A DNA stretch of 64,000 nt from an uncultured Hyphomicrobiales bacterium (GTDB lineage: Bacteria > Pseudomonadota > Alphaproteobacteria > Rhizobiales > Devosiaceae). Location of the stretch: positions 393,019 to 457,018 of the forward strand of contig CAIKKY010000007.1 in the NCBI GenBank assembly GCA_903828145.1, written 5' to 3'. The translations under genes and the position numbers were made by a program. Below, piece by piece: positions 9,672 to 19,479 of this stretch. Every line of letters begins with the position of its first letter. Within the stretch, counting starts at the first letter, position 1. Under the pieces are notes generated by a model, which saw only the letters and a list, made by a program, of their open reading frames with translations, was not told the origin of the DNA and did not search any database.

Positions 9672-12475
9672 GCCGAAGCGGCCGCCTTGGGCTTGTCGTC
9701 AGCCGGGGGCCGCTGAAACACGCCCAACAGCGCATCGTGGATGCGCAACTGGCGGTGCTTGGCATCAATCTTGTGGCCGGTGAGATCGGTCACATAGAAA
9801 ACGTCGACGGCCTTTTCGCCATAGGTACCAATATGCGCCGAACCGATGGTGAGGTTGAGATCGGCGATTTCGCGCGTCAGCAGGTGCAACAGCCCAATCC
9901 GGTCGAGGCCCATCACCTCGATCACCGTGAATTTCTCCGAAATCGTATTCGATACCGCCACCTGCGCCGGCAGGCTGAACGGCTTCAGCCGCCTGTTGTG
10001 GCGGCTCTCCTTGCCCAGGTCGATCAGCACCTGACGGCGACCCTGCAGGAGCTGCTTCACCGTATCGATAATGCGTGTGGCACGGACCTTTTCGTCCTCA
10101 TCTGAGGCAAAGGCGCGCCGCAGGCGGAAGGTGTCGATGGCCCGCCCGTCGCGGCTGCCGAACACCTGCGCCCCGATGATCGAGGCATCGCACATGGTGC
10201 AGGCACCGGCGATCAGTGACAGAAGGCGCGGATGGTCGGGCGTGTAGAAGCTGACTTCGGTGATGCCTTCAAAGGCCTTGATGCGGATCGAGCCCGCAAA
10301 CATCTGTCCGGCCTGATCGGCAACCCGGATCATGCGGGCATGTTCGGCCTGCAACTCAGGTTCGGCCCTGAGCCAGTAGTGATCGTAATGACGGGTGAGA
10401 TAGAGGTTGATCTCGTCCTCGGGCCACGCGGAGAGGGCGCCGCGCAGCACCGACTTGGCCGCATCCACGCGCTCGCGCTGGCTGACCTTCGAATGTCCGC
10501 CCGAGAGCAGCGGCTCGGTGGCGTAATAGAGCGAGCGCAGCAGCGAGCCCTTCCAGCCGGTCCAGGTGCCCGGCCCCACCGCGCGGATATCGCAGGCCGT
10601 GAGGATCATGAGGAGCGCCAGCCGCTGCGGCGACTGCACGACTTCGGCAAAGCTCTTGGCGGTTTCGGGGTCCTGAATGTCGCGGCTCTGGGCCACTTCG
10701 CTCATCAGCAGGTGATATTCGATGAGCCAGGCCACGGTGTCGGTTTCGGCCGCATCGAGCCCAAGACGCGGGCAGAACTTCCGCGCAAAGCGCGCACCCG
10801 CAATCGAGTGATCCTCGGGCCGACCCTTGGCAATATCGTGCAGAAACAGCGCGACATAGAGCAGCCGCGTATCGTTGAGGTGCGGCAGCAGTTCATGGGT
10901 CAGCGGCAGTTCGTTTTTCAGCCCGCCATTGGCGATGTCGCCCATCACGCCCACGGCGCGGATCAGGTGCTCGTCCACCGTGTAATGGTGGTACATGTTG
11001 AACTGCATCAGCGCGACGATCTTGCCGAATTCCGGCACGAAACGGCCCAGCACGCCGGATTCATTCATCTGCCGCAGAATGCGCTCGACAAACGTGGGGC
11101 CGGTCAGGATTTCCAGGAACCAGCGGTTCGCCTGCTTGTCGGCCCGCAGGTCCGGCCCGATAAGCCGCAGCGAGCGGCGGATGGCCTTGATCGCGTCAGG
11201 GTGAAACAGCAGGTCGTGCTTGCCGGCAAGCAGAAAGCCCTTGATGAGATTTTTCGGGTCGGCCTCGAAAATATCGGGGCCGGCAATATTGAGCCGGCCC
11301 GAATCCACCACGAAGTCTTTTTCGCCTTTGATCGCCACTTTGCCGCGTTTGAACGGGGCGAGCACGCGTCCCACCATGTCGAGCGGCTTGGCGTGATCGA
11401 ATTCAAGCGAGGTGCAGAAAATGCGGGTCAGGTCGCCCACGTCCTTGGCCACAAGGAAGTAGCGCTTCATGAAGCGCTCGACGGCCAGCATCCCGGCGCG
11501 GTCGGCAAAGCCCAGCCGCTGCGCCAGATCGGGCTGCACGTCGAAAGTGATCTTCTCGTCGGCCCGTCCGGTGAGGAAATGCAGGTGGCAGCGGATAGCC
11601 CAGAGGAAATCCTCGGCCCGCACGAACAGCCGGTATTCGTCGGCGCTCAACACGCCCTTGTCGACCAGCTCGGCGCTGGTCTTCACACGGTAAAAATACT
11701 TCCCGATCCAGAACAGCGTGTGCAGATCGCGCAGCCCGCCCTTACCGTCCTTGATATTGGGCTCCACCACATAGCGGGTATTGCCCATCTGCCGGTGGCG
11801 TTCCTCGCGTTCAGCCATTTTCGCGGCGATGAACTCGGGGCCGGTCTTCGGCATGATTTCGGATTCAAACCGCTGGATCAGTTCGGCAAACAGCGTGCGG
11901 TCGCCGGTGAGGTACCGCGCTTCCAGCGTGGCGGTGCGCACCGTCATATCGGATTTCGCCATGCGGATGCAGTCATCCACCGAGCGCACGGCATGGCCAA
12001 CCTTCTGGCCCAGATCCCACAGCATATAGAGAATATATTCGGTGACCTGTTCGCCCCAGGGCGTCTGCTTGTAGGGCAGGATGAACAACAGATCGATGTC
12101 CGATCCGGGCGCCAGCGTGCCGCGCCCGTAGCCGCCCACCGCCGCGACCGAAATCATCTCGGCGTCGGAAGGCGTCGTGACCGGGTACACGAATTTCGAG
12201 GCAAACAGATGTACCGCCTTGATGATTTCATCTTCGGCGGCGCTCAGGTTCATGGCGCAGCGCGCGCCCTTGCCCGTGGCCCGCAGGTCGGCCTCGGCAG
12301 CCTTGCGTGCGTCGGCGAGAACGGTGCGCACATGCAGCAGCACCTTGGCCCGCGCCGCGCTCGAAGCGGGCGGCTCAGAGCCAATGGCGGTCAGAATATC
12401 GGCGACAATGGTGTCCGCGGGCACCGCCTGGAAGTGGGCCTTGCGCAGACGGGATTCAGTTTCGACGGTCTGCAT
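9668..12475 (-). CDS. glnD: PII uridylyltransferase / uridylyl-removing enzyme
   Basis: Bifunctional nitrogen sensor that uridylylates PII proteins when glutamine is low and removes UMP when it is high. Domains in order: nucleotidyltransferase GGYGRGTLAPGSDIDLLFI (near 115-135), HD hydrolase with LFLHDIAKGRPEDHS, and two C-terminal ACT domains (FYTPDHPRLLSLIAGAC; VMGLDRIGLLHLLTREIADL). The 935 residues match the family. The start overlaps the mutS stop by 20 bases, and murJ overlaps its end by 4. The mutS-glnD-murJ-trpS run is a known alphaproteobacterial arrangement. Confidence 0.97.
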   Translation of the reverse strand: MQTVETESRLRKAHFQAVPADTIVADILTAIGSEPPASSAARAKVLLHVRTVLADARKAAEADLRATGKGARCAMNLSAAEDEIIKAVHLFASKFVYPVTTPSDAEMISVAAVGGYGRGTLAPGSDIDLLFILPYKQTPWGEQVTEYILYMLWDLGQKVGHAVRSVDDCIRMAKSDMTVRTATLEARYLTGDRTLFAELIQRFESEIMPKTGPEFIAAKMAEREERHRQMGNTRYVVEPNIKDGKGGLRDLHTLFWIGKYFYRVKTSAELVDKGVLSADEYRLFVRAEDFLWAIRCHLHFLTGRADEKITFDVQPDLAQRLGFADRAGMLAVERFMKRYFLVAKDVGDLTRIFCTSLEFDHAKPLDMVGRVLAPFKRGKVAIKGEKDFVVDSGRLNIAGPDIFEADPKNLIKGFLLAGKHDLLFHPDAIKAIRRSLRLIGPDLRADKQANRWFLEILTGPTFVERILRQMNESGVLGRFVPEFGKIVALMQFNMYHHYTVDEHLIRAVGVMGDIANGGLKNELPLTHELLPHLNDTRLLYVALFLHDIAKGRPEDHSIAGARFARKFCPRLGLDAAETDTVAWLIEYHLLMSEVAQSRDIQDPETAKSFAEVVQSPQRLALLMILTACDIRAVGPGTWTGWKGSLLRSLYYATEPLLSGGHSKVSQRERVDAAKSVLRGALSAWPEDEINLYLTRHYDHYWLRAEPELQAEHARMIRVADQAGQMFAGSIRIKAFEGITEVSFYTPDHPRLLSLIAGACTMCDASIIGAQVFGSRDGRAIDTFRLRRAFASDEDEKVRATRIIDTVKQLLQGRRQVLIDLGKESRHNRRLKPFSLPAQVAVSNTISEKFTVIEVMGLDRIGLLHLLTREIADLNLTIGSAHIGTYGEKAVDVFYVTDLTGHKIDAKHRQLRIHDALLGVFQRPPADDKPKAAASA

Positions 12476-15116
12476 CGCGGAGCTTCTTTAGTTCGTAGAC
12501 CAGCTCTAACGCCTGCCGGGGGGTCAGATCATCCGGCTTCAGCGCATCGATCCTCGCATGAAGACCGTTAGGCAGAGGTTTAGGCGCCTCAACCCTGTGC
12601 TGAAAGAGCGGGAGTTCGTCTAGCACGGCCCCCTTGCCGCCGGAAGAGCGCTGTTCAAGCTCGCCGAGCACCTGACGCGCCCGCGCCAGAACCGAGTCCG
12701 GCACGCCCGCAAGCCGCGCCACCTGAATGCCATAGGAGCGGTCAGCGGCGCCGGGCGCGACTTCATGCAGAAACACCACATCGCCCTCCCACTCGCGCAC
12801 CCGCATCGTGTGGTTGGAGACCCGCTTCAGGGTTTTCGCCAGCGCGGTCATTTCGTGGAAATGGGTGGCAAACAGGCCCCGGCACCCGGTTTCATTGTGC
12901 AGCGCCTCTACCGAGGCCCAGGCAATCGACAGCCCGTCGAAGGTCGCCGTGCCGCGCCCGATTTCATCGAGGATCACCAGCGAGCGTTGCGTTGCGCGGT
13001 TGAGAATGGCCGCCGTCTCGACCATTTCAACCATGAAGGTCGAGCGCCCGCCGCCAATGTCGTCGGCCGCACCAACGCGGCTGAACACCCGGTCCACCAC
13101 GCCGATCCGCGCCTCCTGCGCGGGGACAAAGCTGCCCATCTGCGCCAGCACGGCCATCAGCGCGTTCTGGCGCAGGAAGGTGGATTTGCCGCCCATGTTC
13201 GGCCCGGTGATGAGCCACAGCGCCCCGCCCGACAGATCGCAGTCGTTTTCAACGAACACCTCGCCCGCCGCGCGGACATGGCTTTCGACCACCGGATGCC
13301 GCCCGCCCGTAATGGCGAATTCGAGGCTCTCGTCCACCAGCGGGCGGGTGAAATTGCGCGTCATGGCGAGATGCGCGAGGCCGGCCGCCACGTCGAGTTC
13401 GGCCAGTGCATCGGCCACGTCTCGCAGCGCCGGGGTGACATCGAGCACGGCGCGCACCAGCCGGTTGAAAATGCCCAGTTCAATCTCGAAACCCACATCC
13501 TGCGCCCGCGCGATCCGGCCTTCGAGGTCGGCCAGTTCGGCGGTGGTGAAGCGCATGACATTGGCCAGCGTCTGGCGGTGAATGAAGGTCTCGCGCCACG
13601 GGGCCTCAAGCAGCTTTTGCCCGCTCGGCGCCGCGACTTCCACGAAATAGCCCAGCACGCCATTGTGCCGGATTTTCAGGGCCCTGATGTCGGTTTCATC
13701 GGCGAGCCGTGCCTGCAGCGCCGCTACGACATCGCGTGTTTCCGAGCCGAGTGCCCGTTCGGCATCAAGCCGCGCCTCATAGCCCGCGCGGATAAAGCCG
13801 CCGTCACGGACGAGCAGGGGCGCATCGTCAGTGAGCGCGGCCCGCAGGTCGTCGCCCAGGGCGACGGGGGCTGATCGCAGCCGCGCGGCGATGGCGTCGA
13901 GGTCGGCTGATCCCGGAATACCATCAAGCCGGGCTGCGAGTGCCCGCGCGGCGGCAAGCGCCAGCGCCACGGCGTTGAGGTCGCGTGGTCCGCCTCTCCC
14001 CAGCGTCAGCCGGGTGATGGCGCGGATGAGATCGGGCACCGATTTCAGGTCGAGCCGCAGTCGCTGGGTCAGCAGGCCATCGTCGGCCAGCACCTCAACC
14101 GCATCGAGCCGCCGGTTGATCGCCTCGACCGAAACCAGCGGCGCGGCCAGCCGCTGCGCCAGGAGGCGCGATCCCGCCGGGGTGATGCACTGGTCGATTT
14201 CGGTCCTGAGCGCGCCTTTTTCATGCCCACGCTGGGTGACCAGCAGTTCGAGCGAGGCGCGGGTCGCGGCATCGATGGCCATGAATTCGGCCAGTGCAGG
14301 CGCGGCGGGCGCGCGCAGCACCACCGGCGCACCCTTCTGGCTTTCGCTGATATAGGCGCACAGCGCGCCGAAGGCGGCGCGTCCAGCGCGCGAAAAGGCC
14401 GTTGGGTCCACCTCGCCGCCTGGGAAGGTTGCACTGATCCGCCCCGCACCGGTCTCACTATCGAATCCGTCCGTCTCCAGCGTGACAACCGCAATGCCAT
14501 CGAGCCGCACGCGCCGCGCCGCGAGCAGGGCTTTCGTGGCCGCGCTGAGCAGCAGTTCCGAGGGGTCGATCCGCGCCAGTTCGTCGGCCAGCGCGCTTTC
14601 CGCCACGTCAATCACCGAGGTTTCCCCGGTCGAGACATCGGCAAAGGCCAGCGCAAAATCGGTCTCGCCCTGGCGGGTCATGGCGAGAGCCGCGAGATAG
14701 TTCGAGGTGCGGGCCGGCAGCAGATCGTCTTCGGTCAGCGTGCCAGCGGTAACGAGCCGCACGACTTCGCGTTTGACGGGTGATTTCGAGCCGCGTTTTT
14801 TGGCCTCAGCCGGGTCTTCCATCTGTTCGCAGATGGCGACGCGATGGCCGAGGGCAATCAGCTTCCTGAGATAGTCCTGCGCCGCGTGGATGGGCACGCC
14901 GCACATGGGAATGTCGTGGCCCTGATGCTTGCCGCGCTTGGTCAGCACAATGCCCAGCGCCTGGCTCGCGATCTCGGCGTCCTCGAAGAACATCTCGTAA
15001 AAATCGCCCATCCGGTAAAACAGCAAAAAGCCCGGATTGACCGATTTGATCTCGAGAAATTGCCCCATCATGGGTGTGATGGCGGCAGCCTCGGCGGTGG
15101 GGACGTGCTGGTCCAT
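12456..15116 (-). CDS. mutS: DNA mismatch repair protein MutS
   Basis: Mismatch-recognition ATPase, 886 residues. The mismatch-binding domain has the Phe-x-Glu motif in RMGDFYEMF. The ATPase domain contains Walker A TGPNMGGKSTFLRQ and Walker B region SLVILDEIGRGTATFDG. The C-terminus retains a dimer or tetramer tail with QALELVYELKKL. It is the first gene of the mutS-glnD-murJ-trpS run, and its promoter should lie in 15117-15207. Confidence 0.98.
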   Translation of the reverse strand: MDQHVPTAEAAAITPMMGQFLEIKSVNPGFLLFYRMGDFYEMFFEDAEIASQALGIVLTKRGKHQGHDIPMCGVPIHAAQDYLRKLIALGHRVAICEQMEDPAEAKKRGSKSPVKREVVRLVTAGTLTEDDLLPARTSNYLAALAMTRQGETDFALAFADVSTGETSVIDVAESALADELARIDPSELLLSAATKALLAARRVRLDGIAVVTLETDGFDSETGAGRISATFPGGEVDPTAFSRAGRAAFGALCAYISESQKGAPVVLRAPAAPALAEFMAIDAATRASLELLVTQRGHEKGALRTEIDQCITPAGSRLLAQRLAAPLVSVEAINRRLDAVEVLADDGLLTQRLRLDLKSVPDLIRAITRLTLGRGGPRDLNAVALALAAARALAARLDGIPGSADLDAIAARLRSAPVALGDDLRAALTDDAPLLVRDGGFIRAGYEARLDAERALGSETRDVVAALQARLADETDIRALKIRHNGVLGYFVEVAAPSGQKLLEAPWRETFIHRQTLANVMRFTTAELADLEGRIARAQDVGFEIELGIFNRLVRAVLDVTPALRDVADALAELDVAAGLAHLAMTRNFTRPLVDESLEFAITGGRHPVVESHVRAAGEVFVENDCDLSGGALWLITGPNMGGKSTFLRQNALMAVLAQMGSFVPAQEARIGVVDRVFSRVGAADDIGGGRSTFMVEMVETAAILNRATQRSLVILDEIGRGTATFDGLSIAWASVEALHNETGCRGLFATHFHEMTALAKTLKRVSNHTMRVREWEGDVVFLHEVAPGAADRSYGIQVARLAGVPDSVLARARQVLGELEQRSSGGKGAVLDELPLFQHRVEAPKPLPNGLHARIDALKPDDLTPRQALELVYELKKLRDADRRN

Positions 15117-15169
15117 GGCACTCGGGAGCGGATGAATTGACCGAAGGCTAACACGACCCGGGCCGGGGC

Positions 15170-15193
15170 GGGAGCGGAACTTGCCCCGCTCCC
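15170..15193 (-). terminator. Stem-loop downstream of the GH43 gene
   Basis: GGGAGCGG at 15170-15177 pairs with CCGCTCCC at 15186-15193 around an 8-base loop. It lies just after the GH43 stop and before mutS, which is read in the same direction. No T-run follows on the minus strand, so intrinsic termination would be weak. It may instead protect the 3' end or sit in the mutS leader. Confidence 0.35.
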
Positions 15194-15207
15194 CAAGCCC
15201 TTCGGCG

Positions 15208-16827
15208 TCAATAGCGGTCGGAGTCGTGCTGAATCGGCCGGTAGACGAAATCGCTGAACGCCGCTTCGCGCGCCGTGCCGTTCAGATCGGAACAGGCCAT
15301 GCCGACAAAAGCGCCGGTAAAGCTGCCATGTTCGGCATGGCCGCCACATTCGTCCGACAGCAGCGAAGCATCGAGCACCGGCCCGACGTCCTGCCAGTTT
15401 CCGCCCTCGATGGCGTAGAAAAACTGCAGCGCCGCGCCGCGGATTTCGAGCCTGAGCCGCACTTTGCCTTCATTGGGGATTTTAACCGGGTCCGCCGGGA
15501 AGGTGAGGTCGCCATCGGGGTGGCTCGCCAGCGAACTCATGATGAGCAGTTCGCGCTGGCCATCCGAATGGGCGGTGACGGTGAGATAGTGGAAATTGTA
15601 CCGGCTGTAATAGCCGGTCAGCCCGGCAAACTGCCGCTCATCGACCGGCGAGAAATCGACGGTCACTTCAGCATCATAGGAAAAATGCGTCTGCCGCCGT
15701 GCGACCAGCGCCTGCTCGAACCATGAGCCGATCGACTCGCGTCCGATCAGCGTCAGCGTACCATCGGCATTGGTGTGGAAAATCCGCTCGGTTTCCGGAG
15801 TGCGGAGCCACTGGAAATCCATCGGCAGGGTTTGAAAGCTGTAGCGCTGTTCGGCCCAGTAGGTGGCCTCGTCCCGCGTGCCGGGCAGATCGACTTCGAG
15901 CGAAGGCACTGGGCCGTTCTTCACCCACAGCCAGTCATCTTCGCCCCAATAGGCTTCCTGTATGCCGGTCTCGCGGCCCAGCACGCAGCGGCGTTTCTGG
16001 GTGGTGGGGCGGCCCATCAGATGCACGAGATAGGTCTTCCCATCCGGCGTATCGACAATATCGCCATGGCCCGAGCGCTGCACCGCGTTGAGCGGCGCGT
16101 CTTTGGCGGTCAGGATGTGCTGGATCGGGTGGGTTTCATAGGGCCCATCGATGCTGCGCGAGCGGGCGAGCGTGCAGGCATGCTCATAGCCCGTACCGCC
16201 CTCGGCGGTGAGGAGGTAATACCACGGTTTCCCATCCTTGCCCGCGCGCTTGTACAGGTGGGGGCCCTCAACCAGCTTCAGGTCCGTGCCCTGATAGATG
16301 TTCTTGATCGGGCCGACGAGCTTCTGCTGGGTGTGGTCATATTCCTGCAGCGCAATCCCCGCGAACAGCAGCGGCCGCACCCGGTGATCCCAGGTCATGT
16401 TGACGAACCACTTGCGCCCGTCATCGTCGTGGAACAGCGAGGGGTCAAAGCCCGAGGAGTTCATAGAGATCGGGTCAGACCACGGCCCCTCGATCGATGG
16501 CGCGGTAACGAGATAGTTATGCGCGTCCTTGAACGAGCCGTCCTTGCGCTTCACGTCGGTATAAATCAGCCAGTACAGCCCATCCGAATAGGACAGGCAG
16601 GGCGCCCAGATCCCGCAGCTATCGGGATCGCCGCGCATATCGAGCTGCGCCTTGCGGTTGAGCGGCCGGGTGACCAGCGTCCAGTTCACCAGGTCTTTCG
16701 AGTGGTGAATCTGCACGCCCGGATACCATTCGAAGGTCGAGGTCGCGATGTAATAGTCCGCGCCGACGCGGAGAATCGACGGGTCCGGGTTGAAGCCGGG
16801 GAGAATGGGGTTGCGGATCAGGGTCAT
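15208..16827 (-). CDS. Glycoside hydrolase family 43 beta-xylosidase-like enzyme
   Basis: GH43 five-bladed beta-propeller with a C-terminal beta-sandwich, 539 residues; the architecture is that of xylan 1,4-beta-xylosidases and some arabinofuranosidases. The start NPILPGFNPDPSILRVG carries the catalytic base Asp15. SGFDPSLFHDDDGRKWF fits the pKa-modulating Asp region, and KLVEGPHLYKR contains the likely acid Glu. No signal peptide is seen, so it should act in the cytoplasm on imported xylo-oligosaccharides. It starts 4 bases after the xylB stop, so the two form an operon giving xylose and then xylulose-5-phosphate. Confidence 0.92.
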   Translation of the reverse strand: MTLIRNPILPGFNPDPSILRVGADYYIATSTFEWYPGVQIHHSKDLVNWTLVTRPLNRKAQLDMRGDPDSCGIWAPCLSYSDGLYWLIYTDVKRKDGSFKDAHNYLVTAPSIEGPWSDPISMNSSGFDPSLFHDDDGRKWFVNMTWDHRVRPLLFAGIALQEYDHTQQKLVGPIKNIYQGTDLKLVEGPHLYKRAGKDGKPWYYLLTAEGGTGYEHACTLARSRSIDGPYETHPIQHILTAKDAPLNAVQRSGHGDIVDTPDGKTYLVHLMGRPTTQKRRCVLGRETGIQEAYWGEDDWLWVKNGPVPSLEVDLPGTRDEATYWAEQRYSFQTLPMDFQWLRTPETERIFHTNADGTLTLIGRESIGSWFEQALVARRQTHFSYDAEVTVDFSPVDERQFAGLTGYYSRYNFHYLTVTAHSDGQRELLIMSSLASHPDGDLTFPADPVKIPNEGKVRLRLEIRGAALQFFYAIEGGNWQDVGPVLDASLLSDECGGHAEHGSFTGAFVGMACSDLNGTAREAAFSDFVYRPIQHDSDRY

Positions 16828-16831
16828 GGGG

Positions 16832-18301
16832 TCAACCTAGGGTTCGGGCGGTTTCAATGGCCGGGTAAAGGGCCCGGTAGCGTGCATATCGTTCAGTCAA
16901 GGCCGCGCTGAGTGCCCTGTCGGGCTCCACCACGCGGGCAATTGTGGGCATGGTCATCACGGCGGCGGGATCAGCATGTTCTGCCGCGCAAAGCCCCAGA
17001 CGGGCCGCGCCCAGCGCGCCGCCGAAATCGCCGTCGCCCGGCACCGACAGCGGCCGGTCGAGATGGGTGGCGATCAGCCGGAGCCACAGCGCGGATTTCG
17101 ACCCGCCGCCCACGGCAAGCAGCGTACCGATATCGGTGCCCGCGTCTGCCAGCACCCGGTTGCAGTCGCGGAAGGCCATGGCGACGCCATCCATCACCGC
17201 CGCCGCGAGACTCGCCGGATCGGAGAGGTGCGACAGGCCCACAAAGCTGCCGCGCGCCCTGGCGTTATTGTGCGGCGTGCGCTCGCCAGAGAGGTAGGGC
17301 AGGAAAATCTCTTCGCCCGGACCGCGATAGGCGGCTTCGGCCGCCGCCGATAGCTCAGCCTGTTTCTGACCGGTGACTTTCGATAGCCAGTTGAGACTAT
17401 CCGTTGCCGAGAGGATTACGCCCATCTGGTGCCAGGTATTGGGCACCGCGTGGCAGAACGCATGCACCGCCCCGGCGGTGTTGGGCCGGAACCGGTCGTT
17501 TGAGACAAACAGCACGCCCGAGGTGCCCAGCGACACAAAGCCATCGCCGGGGCGAATGGCCCCAATGCCACAGGCCGCTGCGGCGTTATCGCCCGCGCCG
17601 CCAGCAATCACTACGTCTTCGGTCATGCCCCAGCGCTCCGCAAGCGCCCGCCGGAGCCGGCCCGCCGGGGCCGAGCCTTCGGCGAGCGCGGGCATATGGG
17701 CCCGGGCCAGCCCGGTGACAGCCAGCAGGGCGTCCGACCAGTCGCGCTTGGCCACATCGAGCCACAGCGTGCCCGCCGCATCGGACATATCTTCAATCGC
17801 TTCACCCGAAAGTCTGAGCCGCACATAGGCCTTGGGCAGCAGCACCAGCGCGGTTTGCGCAAAAATCTCGGGCTCGTTGCGGCGCACCCAATGCAGCTTG
17901 GGCGCGGTAAAGCCCGGCATGGCGATATTGCCCGCAATCTCTCGCAGGCTGGGCAATTCAGCCTCCATCATCGCGCAATCATCGGCAGACCGACCATCAT
18001 TCCACAGGATCGCGGGACGCAGCACCCGGTGCGCTTTGTCGAGCAGCACAGCGCCATGCATATGGCCCGAAAGCCCGATGCCGCGCACCTTGGCCATCGC
18101 GGTGGGGTGCGCCTTGCTCAGCGCGTCGATAGCCTCAAGCGTCGCATGCCACCAGTCTTCGGGGTTTTGCTCAGACCAGCCGGGGTGCGGCCGCACCGGC
18201 TCGACCGACCGTGCCGTGGCTTCGCCCAGCGTCCTGCCGTTCCGGTCGATCAGCAGCGCTTTCACGCCCGATGTGCCGATATCGATGCCCAGATAGGTCA
18301 T
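16832..18301 (-). CDS. xylB: Xylulokinase
   Basis: FGGY-family sugar kinase, 489 residues, phosphorylating D-xylulose to xylulose-5-phosphate. The ATP-binding phosphate-1 motif is GIDIGTSGVKALLID at the N-terminus and the adenosine motif is VGGGSKSALWLRLIA. The open frame runs to 18364, but the ATG at 18299-18301 has AGGAGG 6-7 bases upstream and starts exactly at the conserved DIGTS strand. The neighbouring GH43 xylosidase and divergent aldose epimerase support xylose use. No xylose isomerase gene lies in the window. Confidence 0.93.
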   Translation of the reverse strand: MTYLGIDIGTSGVKALLIDRNGRTLGEATARSVEPVRPHPGWSEQNPEDWWHATLEAIDALSKAHPTAMAKVRGIGLSGHMHGAVLLDKAHRVLRPAILWNDGRSADDCAMMEAELPSLREIAGNIAMPGFTAPKLHWVRRNEPEIFAQTALVLLPKAYVRLRLSGEAIEDMSDAAGTLWLDVAKRDWSDALLAVTGLARAHMPALAEGSAPAGRLRRALAERWGMTEDVVIAGGAGDNAAAACGIGAIRPGDGFVSLGTSGVLFVSNDRFRPNTAGAVHAFCHAVPNTWHQMGVILSATDSLNWLSKVTGQKQAELSAAAEAAYRGPGEEIFLPYLSGERTPHNNARARGSFVGLSHLSDPASLAAAVMDGVAMAFRDCNRVLADAGTDIGTLLAVGGGSKSALWLRLIATHLDRPLSVPGDGDFGGALGAARLGLCAAEHADPAAVMTMPTIARVVEPDRALSAALTERYARYRALYPAIETARTLG

Positions 18302-18393
18302 CACGCCCTCCTGCCGCCAGCCCCTCAGGGCGACGTGTTTGACCGAGTTTCCCCGCAAATTCAATCGGCCAGCGGCTTCCGCTGCCCCTGAAT

Positions 18394-18401
18394 TAGCGCT
18401 A
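18394..18401. promoter_or_regulatory. TAGCGCTA palindrome in divergent xylB/galM region (operator candidate)
   Basis: Perfect 8-base palindrome within ATTAGCGCTATC, in the 134-base interval between the divergent xylB and galM starts. Sugar-responsive LacI-family regulators in alphaproteobacteria bind palindromes with a TAGCGCTA-like core. It is a single copy, and no regulator gene is adjacent, so this is only a candidate. Confidence 0.35.
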
Positions 18402-18435
18402 TCACGCCGCCATCGTTTTTTTGGGGGGGAAGACC

Positions 18436-19440
18436 ATGGCCATTGGCGTCAGCGAATTCGGCAGCTTCGAGGGCAAGCGCGTCGACCAGTTCAAGCTCAC
18501 AAGCGACACCGGCGTCGAAGTCGATCTCATCAGCTATGGCGTCGCCGTGCGGGATTGGCGGGTTCCCGTGAAGGGTGGTCTGCGCTCGGTGGTGCTCGGC
18601 TTCGACAGCTTTGAGCCCTATGTGAGCGACTCCCCGCATTTCGGTTGCCTCGCCGGTCGGGTCGCCAACCGCATCAAGGGGGCCAGCTTTGAGCTGGATG
18701 GCAGGACCTACACCACCCCGACCAATTTCGAGGATCGGCATACGCTCCATGGCGGGCCCGAGGGTCTCGGCCGCATCAACTGGACGGGCGAAGCCGATAG
18801 CGCCGCCAATGCCGTGCGCTTCACCCATGTTTCGCCCGATGGGCATATGGGCTTCCCCGGCACGGTGACGTTTACCGCCACCTACACGCTGACGGGCAAC
18901 CGCCTGCGACTCGAGATCAGGGCCAAAACCGACACGCGCACCCCCATCAACGTGGTGCAGCACCAGTATTTCAACCTGGGCACAACGAGCGACATTCTCG
19001 ATCATCGCTACCAGATCACCGCCTCGGCCTATACCGAGCTGGACGAGGATCTGATCCCCACGGGCGGCATCCTGCCGGTTGCCGGAACGATCTGGGATTT
19101 CAACACGGCCCGCACCATGCGCGATGCAGACGGTGCGCCGATTGATTTCGATGGCAATCTTGTGCTCGCCAGTGCCCGCCGCTTTGACGATCCAATTGCC
19201 ACGGTCACCGGCCCGGATGGCGCGCTGACCCTGAAGCTCTGGTCCGACAAGCCGGGCGTACAGCTCTATAATTCGGTGTGGACCGATGTTGATGCGGGCG
19301 GCAAGGTGTTCAAAAAACACGCGGGCTTCTGCCTTGAAGACCAGGATTTGCCGGATGCGCTGCACAACCCGCACTTCCCCTCGATCATCTGCGGCCCCGA
19401 CCGCGACTACACCCATCGCTGCGATATCGAGATCGGCTGA
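18436..19440 (+). CDS. galM: Aldose 1-epimerase (galactose mutarotase)
   Basis: Interconverts alpha and beta anomers of aldoses, 334 residues. Catalytic features are the histidine in RHTLHGGPEGLGRINW, the second histidine in VVQHQYFNLG and the C-terminal glutamate in HAGFCLEDQDLPDA. The frame is open from a TTG at 18421, but the ATG at 18436 follows a strong G-rich ribosome-binding stretch and is the better start. It is divergent from xylB, which fits a role in supplying the right xylose anomer. Confidence 0.92.
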   Translation: MAIGVSEFGSFEGKRVDQFKLTSDTGVEVDLISYGVAVRDWRVPVKGGLRSVVLGFDSFEPYVSDSPHFGCLAGRVANRIKGASFELDGRTYTTPTNFEDRHTLHGGPEGLGRINWTGEADSAANAVRFTHVSPDGHMGFPGTVTFTATYTLTGNRLRLEIRAKTDTRTPINVVQHQYFNLGTTSDILDHRYQITASAYTELDEDLIPTGGILPVAGTIWDFNTARTMRDADGAPIDFDGNLVLASARRFDDPIATVTGPDGALTLKLWSDKPGVQLYNSVWTDVDAGGKVFKKHAGFCLEDQDLPDALHNPHFPSIICGPDRDYTHRCDIEIG

Positions 19441-19450
19441 GGTTGACTGA

Positions 19451-19479
19451 ATTGGCCCGAGCGCCTAACTCGGGCCAAT
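19451..19479 (+). promoter_or_regulatory. Perfect 11-bp inverted repeat overlapping the rbfA start codon
   Basis: ATTGGCCCGAG (19451-19461) and CTCGGGCCAAT (19469-19479) form a perfect 11-base-pair stem with a 7-base loop. The right arm includes the first two bases of the rbfA ATG (19478-19480). No T-run follows, so it is not a standard terminator for galM. As RNA it would bury the rbfA initiation site. Confidence 0.6.

Noticed and set aside
10232..12571. 779-codon open frame antisense to glnD
   Set aside because: Same kind of shadow over a well-conserved gene; glnD motifs are clear on the other strand.
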